Shown here one piece after another: positions 8,181 to 16,765 of a stretch of 64,000 nucleotides of DNA (positions are counted from its first letter, which is position 1; every line of letters starts with the position of its first letter). A program made the position numbers and the translations under genes. The notes beneath the pieces are model-generated. The model was not told the origin of the DNA, did not search any database, and saw only the letters and a list, made by a program, of their open reading frames with translations. The stretch is taken from contig NZ_JODY01000029.1 of assembly GCF_000718015.1 (NCBI RefSeq), positions 22,904-86,903 of the forward strand. Reading direction: 5' to 3'. Source of the stretch: Streptomyces catenulae. GTDB lineage: Bacteria > Actinomycetota > Actinomycetes > Streptomycetales > Streptomycetaceae.

Positions 8181-9020
8181 ATGAGCAGCAGCGACTTGAT
8201 CATCCGGCGCTACCGGCAGGACGACGAGAGCGTCGTCGTCGACCTGTGGTCCCGTTCCGTCCGCCAGGCCCACCCCTTCATCCCCGGTGAGGGCGGTGGT
8301 GAGCGGGCCCGCATGCTGCGGGAGGTGTATCTCGTCCAGGCGGACAACTGGGTCGCCGAGCGGGACGGCGCCGTCGTCGGGCTGCTGGGGCTGATGGGCG
8401 CGGAGATCGGCGGGCTCTTCGTCGACCCCGCGGCGCAGGGACACGGCGCCGGACGGGCGCTGGTGGAGCACGCCGCGGCGCTGCACGGCGGGCTGACCCT
8501 GGAGGTCTACGAGCGCAACGACCGCGCCTGCCGCTTCTACGACCACCTCGGCTTCACCGAGAGCTCCCGCCGCTACGAGGAGGAGACGGGCGAGACCGTG
8601 CTCACCCTGGACCGCGTCGCGCCGCTGCGGTCGGTGTCCTGGCTGCATGTGCGCGAGGGGCGGCTGCTCAGCGTGCGGACGCGCGGCAACGACACGTTCT
8701 ACCTGCCCGGCGGCAAGTACGAGGACGGCGAGACCGCACCGGAGGCGCTGTCGCGGGAGCTGGCGGAGGAGCTGGGCCTGACGGTTCCGGCGGCGGAGCT
8801 GACCGAGGCGTTCGTCATCCATGACGTGGCCCACGGGAAGGGCGGCCGTCGGCTGCACATGACCTGTTTCACCGGTGGCCCGCAGGACATCGTCCCGCGC
8901 CCCGGTCGGGAGATCGCCGAGTACGCCTGGTTCGACCGCGCGGAGGCGCGGGAGCGCTGTGCCCCGGCCCACGGTCAGGTCGTCGACCGGCTGGTCGCCC
9001 AGGGGCTGATGGCGGGCTGA
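8181..9020 (+). CDS. GNAT acetyltransferase-NUDIX hydrolase fusion
   Basis: Two enzymes are joined in 279 residues. The N-terminal half (about 1-145) is a GNAT fold with IGGLFVDPAAQGHGAGRALV (acetyl-CoA pyrophosphate loop) and YERNDRACRFYDHLGF. The C-terminal half (about 150-275) is a NUDIX domain whose box fits Gx5Ex7REUxEExGU exactly, reading GKYEDGE then RELAEELGL. It could acetylate a small molecule or peptide and hydrolyse a nucleoside-diphosphate derivative. Substrates are unknown. The ATG at 8181 lies at the start of the GNAT domain; the frame is open further upstream, but that part is Arg/Gly-rich and not family-like. Confidence 0.9.
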   Translation: MSSSDLIIRRYRQDDESVVVDLWSRSVRQAHPFIPGEGGGERARMLREVYLVQADNWVAERDGAVVGLLGLMGAEIGGLFVDPAAQGHGAGRALVEHAAALHGGLTLEVYERNDRACRFYDHLGFTESSRRYEEETGETVLTLDRVAPLRSVSWLHVREGRLLSVRTRGNDTFYLPGGKYEDGETAPEALSRELAEELGLTVPAAELTEAFVIHDVAHGKGGRRLHMTCFTGGPQDIVPRPGREIAEYAWFDRAEARERCAPAHGQVVDRLVAQGLMAG

Positions 9021-9026
9021 CCGGGC

Positions 9027-9073
9027 GGGCCCGGCCCTGGTCCCGGCTCCGCCGACGGCCCGGGGCCGGGCCC
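9027..9073 (+). terminator. Hairpin after GNAT-NUDIX gene
   Basis: Arms GGGCCCGGCCC (9027-9037) and GGGCCGGGCCC (9063-9073) are reverse complements with a 25-base GC-rich loop that may fold further. Confidence 0.5.
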
Positions 9074-9152
9074 GGAACAGCCTCTGACCAGCGCCTTCGG
9101 TATCGCGCCCAGGGCCGCCCCCTGTCCGCATTCTGGATGCCCCGACGCACGC

Positions 9153-9165
9153 ATACCTGTTGTAT
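9153..9165. promoter_or_regulatory. Candidate GntR operator/-10 region
   Basis: ATAC-N5-GTAT, part of GCATACCTGTTGTATCTATC just upstream of the GntR start at 9179, is much more AT-rich than its surroundings. FadR-type regulators often bind TTGTATNNAAT-like dyads and control themselves. That this is the autoregulatory site is inference. Confidence 0.4.
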
Positions 9166-9178
9166 CTATCCTGTGTGC

Positions 9179-9874
9179 ATGCCATCTGCCTCCGCACCCG
9201 CCGCTCCCGGCCGGCAGTCAGCCGGGACCCCGCACGCCAAACAGCCACCCGCCGCCGAGCGCGTCTACACGCATGTGAAGGACGCCGTGCTCCAGCGCCG
9301 CTACGAGGGCGGCATGCTGCTCACCGAGGGCGAGCTGGCCGAGGCGGTCGGGGTGTCGCGGACGCCGGTGCGCGAGGCGCTGCTCCGGCTGGAGGTCGAG
9401 GGGCTGCTCAAGCTCTACCCGAAGAAGGGCGCGATGGTGCTGCCGGTCTCCGCACAGGAGATCGCCGATGTCGTCGAGACCCGGCTGCTGGTGGAGCAGT
9501 ACGCCGCGGGCCGAGCCGTTCCGGCGTCCGAGGCGCTCCTCGACGAGCTGGCCGAGCATCTGCGGACCATGCGGGAGCGGTCCGCGGCGGGCGATCTGGC
9601 GGCGGTCTCCGTCGCCGACCGCTGCTTCCACGCCGCCCTGGTGCGCAACACCGGCAACCAGATCCTCAACCGCCTCTACGAGCAGCTGCGCGACCGTCAG
9701 CTGCGGATGGGCGTCGCGGTGATGCACGCCCATCCGGACCGCATCGCCAAGAATGTCGCCGAGCACGCCGAGATCCTGGAGGCGCTGCGCACCGGTGACT
9801 CCGAGGCGGCCACCGCCGCCGTGCACCGCCACGTCAGCTGGGTCCGCAACCTCGCGCAGGGAGACGTCCGATGA
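9179..9874 (+). CDS. GntR-family (FadR subfamily) transcriptional regulator
   Basis: This 231-residue protein has a disordered Ala/Pro-rich N-terminus. A winged helix follows (about 25-90; VYTHVKDAVLQRRY, GELAEAVGVSRTPVREAL), then an all-helical FCD ligand-binding domain with DRCFHAALV, NRLYEQLRD and EHAEILEAL, where the histidines usually hold a metal. The ATG at 9179 is chosen over one at 9137, whose extra 14 residues are Cys-rich and unlike the family. Its stop overlaps the MFS start (ATGA), so it probably controls uptake by that transporter in response to its substrate. Confidence 0.9.
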   Translation: MPSASAPAAPGRQSAGTPHAKQPPAAERVYTHVKDAVLQRRYEGGMLLTEGELAEAVGVSRTPVREALLRLEVEGLLKLYPKKGAMVLPVSAQEIADVVETRLLVEQYAAGRAVPASEALLDELAEHLRTMRERSAAGDLAAVSVADRCFHAALVRNTGNQILNRLYEQLRDRQLRMGVAVMHAHPDRIAKNVAEHAEILEALRTGDSEAATAAVHRHVSWVRNLAQGDVR

Positions 9875-11193
9875 GCGGCGATTCCGGCACCACCACGGCA
9901 CGGTCCCTGCCCGGCGACCCACCCGGCGGCGTCCGTGCCGTGGCCGTCTGGGGCATCGGCGTCGCCGTCTACTTCGTCGCCGTCACCTACCGCACCAGCC
10001 TGGGCGTCGCCGGTCTGGACGCCGCCGACCGCTTCCACATCAACGCCTCGGCGCTCTCCACCTTCTCGATCCTCCAGCTGCTGGTCTACGCGGGCATGCA
10101 GATACCCGTCGGCCTGCTCGTGGACCGGCTCGGCACCAAGAAGGTGCTGGCCATGGGCGTCGTCCTCTACACCGTCGGCCAGTTCGGCTTCGCGTTCTCC
10201 GACTCGTACGCCATGGCGCTCGGCTCGCGGGCGCTGCTCGGCTGCGGTGACGCGATGACCTTCATCAGCGTGCTGCGGCTGGGGTCCCGCTGGTTCCCCG
10301 CCCGCCGCGGGCCGCTGGTCGCGCAGATCGCCGCGCTCGTCGGCATGGCGGGCAACCTCATCTCCACGCTGCTCCTCGCCCGGCTGCTGCACTCCGCGGG
10401 CTGGACGGTGACCTTCGCCGGGAGCGCGGCGGGCGGTGTGGTCGTCCTCGTCCTGCTGCTGCTCTTCCTCAAGGACCACCCCGAGGGCTTCGCCCCGGCG
10501 CCCGCGCCCGCCACCCACACCGGCGCCGCCTTCGTCCGTCGGCAGATCGCGGACGCCTGGCGCGAGCCCGGTACCCGTCTGGGCATGTGGATCCACTTCA
10601 CCACGCAGTTCCCCGCGATGTTCTTCCTGCTGCTGTGGGGGCTGCCGTTCCTCGTCGAGGCGCAGGGTCTGTCCCGGGCCACCGCGGGCGCCCTGCTGAC
10701 CCTGATCGTCCTCTCCAACATGGTGGTCGGCCTGGTCTACGGCCAGATCATCGCCCGCCACCACGCGGCCCGGCTGCCGCTGGCACTGGGCACCGTCGGC
10801 GTCACCGCCGCACTGTGGGCCACCACCCTCTTCTGGCCCGCCACACATGCGCCGATGGCGCTGCTGATCGTGCTCTGTGTGGTGCTCGGCGCCTGCGGTC
10901 CCGCCTCGATGATCGGCTTCGACTTCGCCCGTCCGGCCAACCCGCCGGAGCGCCAGGGCACCGCCTCCGGCATCGTCAACATGGGCGGCTTCATGGCCTC
11001 GATGTCGACGCTGCTCGCCGTCGGCATCCTGCTGGACGCGACCAACGACGACTACAGCACCGCGTTCTCGTCGGTCTTCGTGCTGGAGGCGCTCGGCGTC
11101 TCGCAGATCCTGCGGCTGCGCCGCCGTGCGGTGCTCCGGGAGCGGGAGCGGCAGGCCGTCAGCCGCGTCGAGGCGGTCCACGTCCCCGCCTGA
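9871..11193 (+). CDS. MFS transporter
   Basis: A 440-residue major facilitator with about twelve hydrophobic helices. An MFS motif A-like turn after helix 2 reads VGLLVDRLGTKKVLA, and helix 4 has SRALLGCGDAMTFISVLRLGSRWF. The C-terminal half repeats the fold. Translation is coupled to the GntR gene by a 4-base overlap, and the pair forms a classic regulator/importer unit. Its subfamily resembles small organic or inorganic anion importers, but the substrate is unknown. The 145 bases after it hold two parS-like sites. Confidence 0.9.
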   Translation: MSGDSGTTTARSLPGDPPGGVRAVAVWGIGVAVYFVAVTYRTSLGVAGLDAADRFHINASALSTFSILQLLVYAGMQIPVGLLVDRLGTKKVLAMGVVLYTVGQFGFAFSDSYAMALGSRALLGCGDAMTFISVLRLGSRWFPARRGPLVAQIAALVGMAGNLISTLLLARLLHSAGWTVTFAGSAAGGVVVLVLLLLFLKDHPEGFAPAPAPATHTGAAFVRRQIADAWREPGTRLGMWIHFTTQFPAMFFLLLWGLPFLVEAQGLSRATAGALLTLIVLSNMVVGLVYGQIIARHHAARLPLALGTVGVTAALWATTLFWPATHAPMALLIVLCVVLGACGPASMIGFDFARPANPPERQGTASGIVNMGGFMASMSTLLAVGILLDATNDDYSTAFSSVFVLEALGVSQILRLRRRAVLRERERQAVSRVEAVHVPA

Positions 11194-11266
11194 TCCCGGT
11201 ACGCCACCGGTCCGAGGCCCGGTCCGTCAACGCCCCTGCGGGGAGGGCCGGTTGAGTGCCCTCGGT

Positions 11267-11303
11267 GTTTCACGTGAAACGCACGCCGCGTTTCACGTGA
11301 AAC
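11267..11303. other. Pair of parS-like ParB-binding sites (intergenic)
   Basis: Two exact copies of GTTTCACGTGAAAC, at 11267-11280 and 11290-11303, are spaced 23 bp centre to centre (about two helical turns). They lie between converging genes. Confidence 0.9.
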
Positions 11304-11337
11304 ACCGCGGCGGCGGTCCTGGCGACCGGCCGCCGGA

Positions 11338-12162
11338 CTACGGCGTGACGGCGAACCGATCGAGGATCGTCGCGGCCAGCTCGGCGTCACCGTCGATCTT
11401 GACCTGGTCCGCCACCGCCTGCCGACGGCTCCGGCCGCAGGCCAGCCGGGCGAAGACGTCCCAGTCCAGCGCGAAGGTCACGGTCGGCCCGAGCGACACA
11501 CTGCCGTCGACGGTGCCGCGGCCCTCGGCGTCCACCCGGACCGTCCGCATGAACTCCAGCGGACCGGTGACATCGAAGACCACCGCGGAACCCGCGGGCG
11601 CCTGCGCCCTCTTGGCGACGACGATCGGCAGCGTCTTCACCAGGATGTCCCGGGCCACCTGCGCGCCGGGGGAGTCGAGATTGCCCGGCTTCCCGAGCGC
11701 CCGCCGCAGGTCCTGCTCGTGCACCCAGACGTCGAACGCCCGCAGCTGGAGTACGAACTCCAGCGTGCGGTCCTCGTCGAACGGGCTGCGCACCAGCGCG
11801 TCCGGCTGCCGGGTCTCGTTACGCAGCTGCCGCGCCCGCCGGATGACGGTGTACTCCAGTTCGGAGACCATCTCCAGGGCGGTGTGGTGACGGCGGACGT
11901 CGACCTGCACCTCCATACGCCGGGCCGACTCGCTCTGCACGTGGTAGAGATCGCGCGGCAGCGAGTGGATCGGCCGCGGGTCGCCGAGCATCTCGCACTC
12001 CAGGCCGATGATGTGCGAGACCACATCGCGGACCGACCATCCCGGCAGGTCCGTCGCCCTGCTCCACTCACCCTCGGCGAGCGGTGTCACCAGCTCGGTT
12101 ATCGCTTCTATGGAGTGGGTCCAGGCATCGATGGAGGATTGAAGGCTGGGATGGACGGTCAC
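11338..12162 (-). CDS. Maleylpyruvate isomerase-family mycothiol-dependent enzyme
   Basis: A 274-residue DinB/MDMPI-type protein. The N-terminal four-helix bundle carries LPGWSVRDVVSHIIGLE and RAFDVWVHEQDLRRALG, which hold the conserved histidines and acidic residue that bind a metal in this superfamily. The C-terminal part (about 180-274) is an MDMPI C-terminal/SCP2-like domain ending in LAATILDRFAVTP. Such enzymes use mycothiol, the actinobacterial thiol, as cofactor for isomerisation or conjugation; the substrate is unknown. It has a GTG start with a weak ribosome-binding site and is probably monocistronic. Confidence 0.87.
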   Translation of the reverse strand: MTVHPSLQSSIDAWTHSIEAITELVTPLAEGEWSRATDLPGWSVRDVVSHIIGLECEMLGDPRPIHSLPRDLYHVQSESARRMEVQVDVRRHHTALEMVSELEYTVIRRARQLRNETRQPDALVRSPFDEDRTLEFVLQLRAFDVWVHEQDLRRALGKPGNLDSPGAQVARDILVKTLPIVVAKRAQAPAGSAVVFDVTGPLEFMRTVRVDAEGRGTVDGSVSLGPTVTFALDWDVFARLACGRSRRQAVADQVKIDGDAELAATILDRFAVTP

Positions 12163-12344
12163 GTGACCCCTCGGACGATTCGTACGCGGGCTGCTGTCTG
12201 GCAGTTAAGTTACGCTGCGCACGGGCACCCCGGCAGTGCTTTCGGGTGACCATCGTAGGCACTTTTCCGGCGGCAGCCAGGTCTTCCGGCAGCCGCGGTG
12301 GTACTGTGCCCCGCCCTTGCCACCGCCCGTGTCACGGCGGGCCG

Positions 12345-12875
12345 TCAGTCGTCCTCCCGCTCCCGCTCCGCCATCCTGATCACGCAGACCGCGACCCCGA
12401 TCAGCAGCGTCGGGTCGGCGTCCTCGCGGACGACTTTGAGGCCGTAGGTGTCGCGCAGCGTCAGCCAGCGCCGGGAGATCTCGGCGAGCAGCTCCCCCTC
12501 GTACTCGACGGCGAACTCGCGGTCCAGGATCTTGCCGCTCACATCGAGTTCGGTGCCGTCGACCAGCTCCACGCGGTAGTGGTTGCGCAGCAGCGACAGC
12601 CGCTTGCGGCGGATGGTGGCGAGCGGCTGGTCGTCCCGCTCGATGGTCATCGCATCGCGCAGGCTCAGCATCTTCTTGCGCAGGGTGATCAGCACCCGGC
12701 CGTCGGTGTCCTTCAGCTCGAAGGTCTCCCGCAGCCGCAGCGCCTTGCCGTCGACGAGGAAGGCGTGGTGACCGTGTTCGTCGTCGATCCAGTAGTCGTC
12801 GCCGATCCCGAAGATCCGGTCGCGGACGAGGTAGGTGCGGGAGGACGGGGCGTGGCCCCCGGAGAAAGGATGCAT
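12345..12875 (-). CDS. LURP-one-related (tubby-like fold) protein
   Basis: A 176-residue protein made of regular beta-hairpins: RTYLVRDRIFGIGDDYWI, LRLRETFELKDTDG, LITLRKKMLSLRDAMTIE, ATIRRKRLSLLRNHYRVE. This is the LURP-one/scramblase-like 12-stranded barrel signature. The ATG at 12875 starts just before the fold; the frame is open further upstream, overlapping the divergent gene. The C-terminus ends in a short hydrophobic run (LLIGVAVCVIRMAE), perhaps buried in the barrel or touching membrane. Its biochemical role in bacteria is not established. The start region is shared with the divergent thioredoxin-NHL gene. Confidence 0.8.
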   Translation of the reverse strand: MHPFSGGHAPSSRTYLVRDRIFGIGDDYWIDDEHGHHAFLVDGKALRLRETFELKDTDGRVLITLRKKMLSLRDAMTIERDDQPLATIRRKRLSLLRNHYRVELVDGTELDVSGKILDREFAVEYEGELLAEISRRWLTLRDTYGLKVVREDADPTLLIGVAVCVIRMAEREREDD

Positions 12876-12939
12876 TGCTGACGTGTTCCCCGCCGACCCG
12901 CCGGAATGCGTGGTCAGGTGGGTGACGTTGAATGGAGTC

Positions 12940-14748
12940 ATGGCTTCACGTGCACGCGTCAGGGCCCCCGAGCTGATCGGCAAGGGCGGCTGGCTGAACA
13001 CTGGCGACAAGGATCTGACCCTCGCCGATCTGCGGGGACGCATCGTCGTCCTCGACTTCTGGACCTTCTGCTGTGTGAACTGTCTGCATGTGCTCGACGA
13101 GCTGCGGGAGCTGGAGGAACGCCACCGCGACACCGTCGTGATCATCGGCGTGCACTCCCCCAAGTTCGTGCACGAGGCCGATCACCAGGCGGTCGTCGAC
13201 GCGGTCGAGCGGTACGGCGTCGAGCACCCGGTCCTGGACGACCCGGAGCTGGCCACCTGGAAGCAGTACGCGGTCCGCGCCTGGCCCACCCTCGTCGTCA
13301 TCGACCCCGAGGGGTACGTCGTCGCCCAGCACGCCGGTGAGGGCCATGCCCACGCCCTCGCGACGCTGGTCGAGAAGTTGATCGGCGAACACGCCGCCAA
13401 GGGCACGCTGCGCCGCGGCGACGGCCCGTACGTCCCGCCGGAGCCCGTCGCCACCGATCTGCGCTTCCCCGGCAAGGCGGTGGCGCTGCCGTCCGGGAAC
13501 CTCCTCGTCTCGGACACCACCCGCCACCAGCTCGTGGAGCTGGCGCCCGACGGTGAGCGGGTGGTCCGCCGGATCGGCAGCGGCGAGCGGGGCTTCGGTC
13601 CCGACGCCTTCAACGAACCGCAGGGGCTGGCGCTGCTGCCGGACGGCACGGTCGCCGTCGCCGACACCGTCAACCACGCCCTGCGCGTCTTCGACCCGGA
13701 GACCGGCACCGTCGAGACCGTCGCCGGTACCGGCCACCAGTGGTGGCAGGGCTCGCCGGTCTCCGGCCCGGCGCGCGAGGTCGATCTCTCCTCGCCGTGG
13801 GACCTCGCCTGGTGGGGGGAGCGCCTCTGGATCGCGATGGCCGGTGTCCACCAGCTGTGGACGTACGACCCGGCCACCGGCACCGTCGAGGCGGTCGCGG
13901 GCACCACCAACGAGGGGCTGGTCGACGGGCCCGCCGCCGAGGCGTGGTTCGCGCAGCCGTCCGGGCTCGCGGACGGCGGCGACCGGCTGTGGATCGCCGA
14001 CTCGGAGACCAGCGCGGTCCGCTGGGTGGAGCGCACGGACGACGGCGGCCACGCGGTGCGGACGGCCGTCGGCACCGGGCTCTTCGACTTCGGCCACCGC
14101 GACGGTGCGGCGGAGCAGGCGCTGCTCCAGCATCCGCTGGGCGTCACCGCGCTGCCCGACGGCTCGGTCGCCGTCTGTGACACGTACAACCACGCGCTGC
14201 GCCGCTTCGACCCGGAGAGCGGTGAGGTGACGACGCTCGCGACGGATCTGCGCGAGCCGTCCGGTGCGGTGCTCGTCGGCGACGACATCGTGGTGGTGGA
14301 GTCGGCGCGGCACCGGCTGACCCGGCTGCGGCTGCCCGAGGAGGCGGTCCGGGTCGCGGCGGTCGCGCACCGCACCCAGCGCACGGCGACGGAGGTGGCG
14401 CCCGGTGCGCTCCGCCTCGACATCGTCTTCCAGGCGCCGGACGGGCAGAAGCTGGACACCCGCTACGGACCGTCGACCCGGCTCCTGGTCAGCGCCACCC
14501 CGCCGGAACTCCTGGCCGACGGCGCGGGCGCGGGCACCGATCTGACCCGGGAGCTGACGCTCGCGGACGGCGTCACCGAGGGCGTGCTGCATGTCTCGGC
14601 GATGGCCGCGTCCTGCGACGACGACCCGGCGATCGAGTACCCGGCCTGCCATGTGCACCAGCAGGACTGGGGCGTTCCGGTGCAGGTCACCGAGGGTGGC
14701 CGGGCCCGTCTCGGGCTGGTGCTCGCGGGGCACGACGCGGAGGGCTGA
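12940..14748 (+). CDS. Thioredoxin-like/NHL-repeat protein (NHLRC2-like)
   Basis: This 602-residue protein has an N-terminal thioredoxin/TlpA-like domain (about 1-150) with WTFCCVNCLHVLDEL in place of WCxxC. A six-bladed NHL propeller follows (about 165-480; repeats such as FNEPQGLALLPDGTVAVAD and HPLGVTALPDGSVAVCD), and then a C-terminal beta domain. This order matches human NHLRC2. No signal peptide is seen, so it should act in the cytoplasm; a redox or scaffold role is likely but unproven. The ATG at 12940 directly precedes the conserved RAPELIG segment. Confidence 0.88.
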   Translation: MASRARVRAPELIGKGGWLNTGDKDLTLADLRGRIVVLDFWTFCCVNCLHVLDELRELEERHRDTVVIIGVHSPKFVHEADHQAVVDAVERYGVEHPVLDDPELATWKQYAVRAWPTLVVIDPEGYVVAQHAGEGHAHALATLVEKLIGEHAAKGTLRRGDGPYVPPEPVATDLRFPGKAVALPSGNLLVSDTTRHQLVELAPDGERVVRRIGSGERGFGPDAFNEPQGLALLPDGTVAVADTVNHALRVFDPETGTVETVAGTGHQWWQGSPVSGPAREVDLSSPWDLAWWGERLWIAMAGVHQLWTYDPATGTVEAVAGTTNEGLVDGPAAEAWFAQPSGLADGGDRLWIADSETSAVRWVERTDDGGHAVRTAVGTGLFDFGHRDGAAEQALLQHPLGVTALPDGSVAVCDTYNHALRRFDPESGEVTTLATDLREPSGAVLVGDDIVVVESARHRLTRLRLPEEAVRVAAVAHRTQRTATEVAPGALRLDIVFQAPDGQKLDTRYGPSTRLLVSATPPELLADGAGAGTDLTRELTLADGVTEGVLHVSAMAASCDDDPAIEYPACHVHQQDWGVPVQVTEGGRARLGLVLAGHDAEG

Positions 14749-14753
14749 CGGCG

Positions 14754-14793
14754 GGCCGGTGACCGGCGGCGCGGAGCCGTCCGGTCACCGGCC
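14754..14793. terminator. Bidirectional hairpin between converging genes
   Basis: Arms GGCCGGTGACCGG (14754-14766) and CCGGTCACCGGCC (14781-14793) are exact reverse complements and fill the 50-base gap between the two stops. Confidence 0.8.
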
Positions 14794-14798
14794 GCGGC

Positions 14799-15473
14799 TC
14801 ACCGGGAGACGCCCGCCTTGATCCGGGCCTCGGGAAGGCTGGAGTACCAGTGGCCGACCTTCGCCTGCTGGGTGGCGTACCGCGGCTGGTACTGCGAGAA
14901 GGAGAGGTACGCCCCGCCGCCCCGCTTCACCCCGCGGCTGTCCGTGAGGCTGACCGTCAGCTTGCCGAGCGGCCTGGTGCCCTTCGTCGCCGGGGTGGTG
15001 GTGGGGATCAGCGCGTATGCGTCGGAGCGCGGCCGGACGGTGACCTGACGGCCGATGAAGTCGTCCTTGGGGTCGCCCTCCAGGAAGCCCAGCGGCGTCG
15101 TGGAGTCGTTGACGAAGATCTGCGGGGCGCCGTGCAGGATGCAGGGGCGGCCGAGCGGGTTGTGGTACGTGAGCACCAGCACGGACGGATCGGTCTCGGA
15201 CGTCGCCTTGATCTTGGTGGGTCCCGCCACGCACTGGGTGGGCCGGGCCCGGTGGGCCGCCGCGCCCGCACCGACGCCCGCCGCCCCCGCGCCGATGAAG
15301 CGGTGCTTCTTCTTGTTCTTCTTCCTGTCCTTGGAGACCGAGGAGTACGAGGAGGACGAGGAGTGCCTCCGGGACTTCGAGGACGTGGAGTGGGTGCAGC
15401 CCGTCAGCGCGAGCGTGCCGCAGAGCGCTGTGGCCAGCGTCGCGGCGGCGACGGAACGGCGGCGTGCGGTCAT
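14799..15473 (-). CDS. DUF4232-like secreted lipoprotein
   Basis: A 224-residue protein. Residues 1-25 are a lipoprotein signal (RRRSVAAATLATALC, lipobox LALTGC). A Ser/Lys-rich linker and a small Gly/Ala-rich hydrophobic patch follow, then a beta-sandwich domain with two cysteines (TQCVAG and RPCILHG) typical of DUF4232. Predicted location is the outer face of the membrane. The ATG at 15473 gives the signal peptide, and longer readings lack one. No function is known. It is one of four envelope-related genes on this strand from 14.8 to 18.8 kb, including a second DUF4232-like lipoprotein at 18069-18839. Confidence 0.78.
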   Translation of the reverse strand: MTARRRSVAAATLATALCGTLALTGCTHSTSSKSRRHSSSSSYSSVSKDRKKNKKKHRFIGAGAAGVGAGAAAHRARPTQCVAGPTKIKATSETDPSVLVLTYHNPLGRPCILHGAPQIFVNDSTTPLGFLEGDPKDDFIGRQVTVRPRSDAYALIPTTTPATKGTRPLGKLTVSLTDSRGVKRGGGAYLSFSQYQPRYATQQAKVGHWYSSLPEARIKAGVSR

Positions 15474-15580
15474 GAGTGGTTCCCCCAGTGGTTCGCTGCG
15501 CACAGCGAGCTGTCTGTCATGGCACCGCCACGATATCGATTCGCGTCCACCACGCCAGGGCCTTCGGGAACCGGCCCGGA

Positions 15581-16624
15581 TCAGTGGTGGCACACCGGCA
15601 GATCGATGTTCTGGAGCTGTTCCGGCCGGATGCGGATGCCCGGCATCCACGCCTGACCACCGGCGTGGTCGACGCGGAGCCAGATGCTGCTGTGCCCGCC
15701 CGCCTCGTCCGTGACGGAGACCCCGTCGGCGATCCGGCAGCGGGCGTGCAGCGCGTCGTCGTGCCAGACATGACCGGCGACGTTGGGGCGGCGGTAGAAC
15801 TCGTACGGGTCGCGGGCCAGCCCCAGCGCGCAGTTCGGGCCGCGGTCGGCGCGGCAGTCGCGTTCCACGTTGAACACGTTGACGGTGGCGCCCGGGCCGG
15901 ACGGGGCCTGCGGCGGGGTGTTCCGCGCCGCGGTGCCGGTGGCGTCCGCCGTCCCGGCATCCGTACCGGAGTGCCGCCCGGTGCCGGTCAGCGCGAGGAC
16001 GGTGAGCGTGGCGGCGACGGCGGCGCCGAGCCCGAGGAGCAGGGACCGGGGCCACCAGGTGCGGACGGCGGCGGGCCCGTCCGGTGCGGGCGCCGGGACC
16101 GGCGGGGCCGGTCGAGGTCCGGGGACGGCGACGGTCCCGGGCGGCTGCGGCGGGGCGACGGCGGGCACGTCCGCGACCGGCGCGGGCACGACGGCGGCCC
16201 CGGTCCCGGCGGCCCCGGTCCCGGCGGGCGCCGCGGGCTCCCCCGAGGTCACGGCGGCAGCGGCCCCCTCGGCCGCCCCGCCCTCCGCCACCGTCTCACC
16301 CGCCGACTCCTGGGCCGCGCACGCCGCATGGAGCAGGTCGACGAGGGCGGGCAGCCGGTCCTCGCCGGTGAAGGAGAGCTTGCACCACGCCACCAGCAGC
16401 CGTTCGTCCGGCAGGCTCTGGCCGCGTAGATACCGGGAGAGCGAGGAGCGGCTGGCGGGCAGCCGGGACTCCATCTCCTTGAGGCTGTAGCCCAGTTCGC
16501 CGTGCATCCGCCGGAGGGCCGTGACGAAGTCCCGTACGGGTCCGGTGAGTTCGGCGGGCAGCGGCGCGAGCGGTTTGCGGCGGACGTTCGCGCCGCGGTT
16601 CTGGTGGCCAGGCACGCTCTGCAT
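15581..16624 (-). CDS. XRE-type helix-turn-helix protein with transmembrane segment and extracellular domain
   Basis: This 347-residue protein has a cytoplasmic XRE-like HTH at about 28-85 (GYSLKEMESRLPASRSSLSRYLRG). An Ala/Pro-rich linker of about 90 residues and one membrane span (SLLLGLGAAVAATLTVLALTG, about 195-215) follow. The outer C-terminal domain has four cysteines (ERDCRADRGPNCALG, ARCRIADG, VCHH) and conserved WLRVDHAGGQAWMPG. The layout resembles one-component membrane sensors, with DNA binding inside and signal sensing outside. Target and ligand are unknown. A 14-bp-arm hairpin lies 26 bases upstream of the ATG. Confidence 0.75.
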   Translation of the reverse strand: MQSVPGHQNRGANVRRKPLAPLPAELTGPVRDFVTALRRMHGELGYSLKEMESRLPASRSSLSRYLRGQSLPDERLLVAWCKLSFTGEDRLPALVDLLHAACAAQESAGETVAEGGAAEGAAAAVTSGEPAAPAGTGAAGTGAAVVPAPVADVPAVAPPQPPGTVAVPGPRPAPPVPAPAPDGPAAVRTWWPRSLLLGLGAAVAATLTVLALTGTGRHSGTDAGTADATGTAARNTPPQAPSGPGATVNVFNVERDCRADRGPNCALGLARDPYEFYRRPNVAGHVWHDDALHARCRIADGVSVTDEAGGHSSIWLRVDHAGGQAWMPGIRIRPEQLQNIDLPVCHH

Positions 16625-16649
16625 TCCAGCACAGCGACCCCGGGCATGC

Positions 16650-16688
16650 GAGGGGCACTTCCGCTCCCCTGTGACGGAAGTGCCCCTC
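16650..16688 (-). terminator. Strong hairpin between the NlpC/P60-like and XRE genes
   Basis: Arms GAGGGGCACTTCCG (16650-16663) and CGGAAGTGCCCCTC (16675-16688) are perfect, with an 11-base loop. It lies after the stop of the upstream gene and only 26 bases before the XRE start. It may end transcription from the hydrolase gene, or be an operator for the XRE protein. Confidence 0.65.
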
Positions 16689-16765
16689 ATGGCCCGGTTC
16701 GGGCCGGAACCTGACCCGGCCCGGGAACCGCCGCGCCGTCGCCCCGTACGGACGCGCCGCACCGA

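Noticed and set aside
16689..16765. c-di-AMP riboswitch near the NlpC/P60-like gene
   Set aside because: Such riboswitches often precede wall-hydrolase genes, but neither the region after nor that before this gene (17726-18005) shows the conserved core I would expect.
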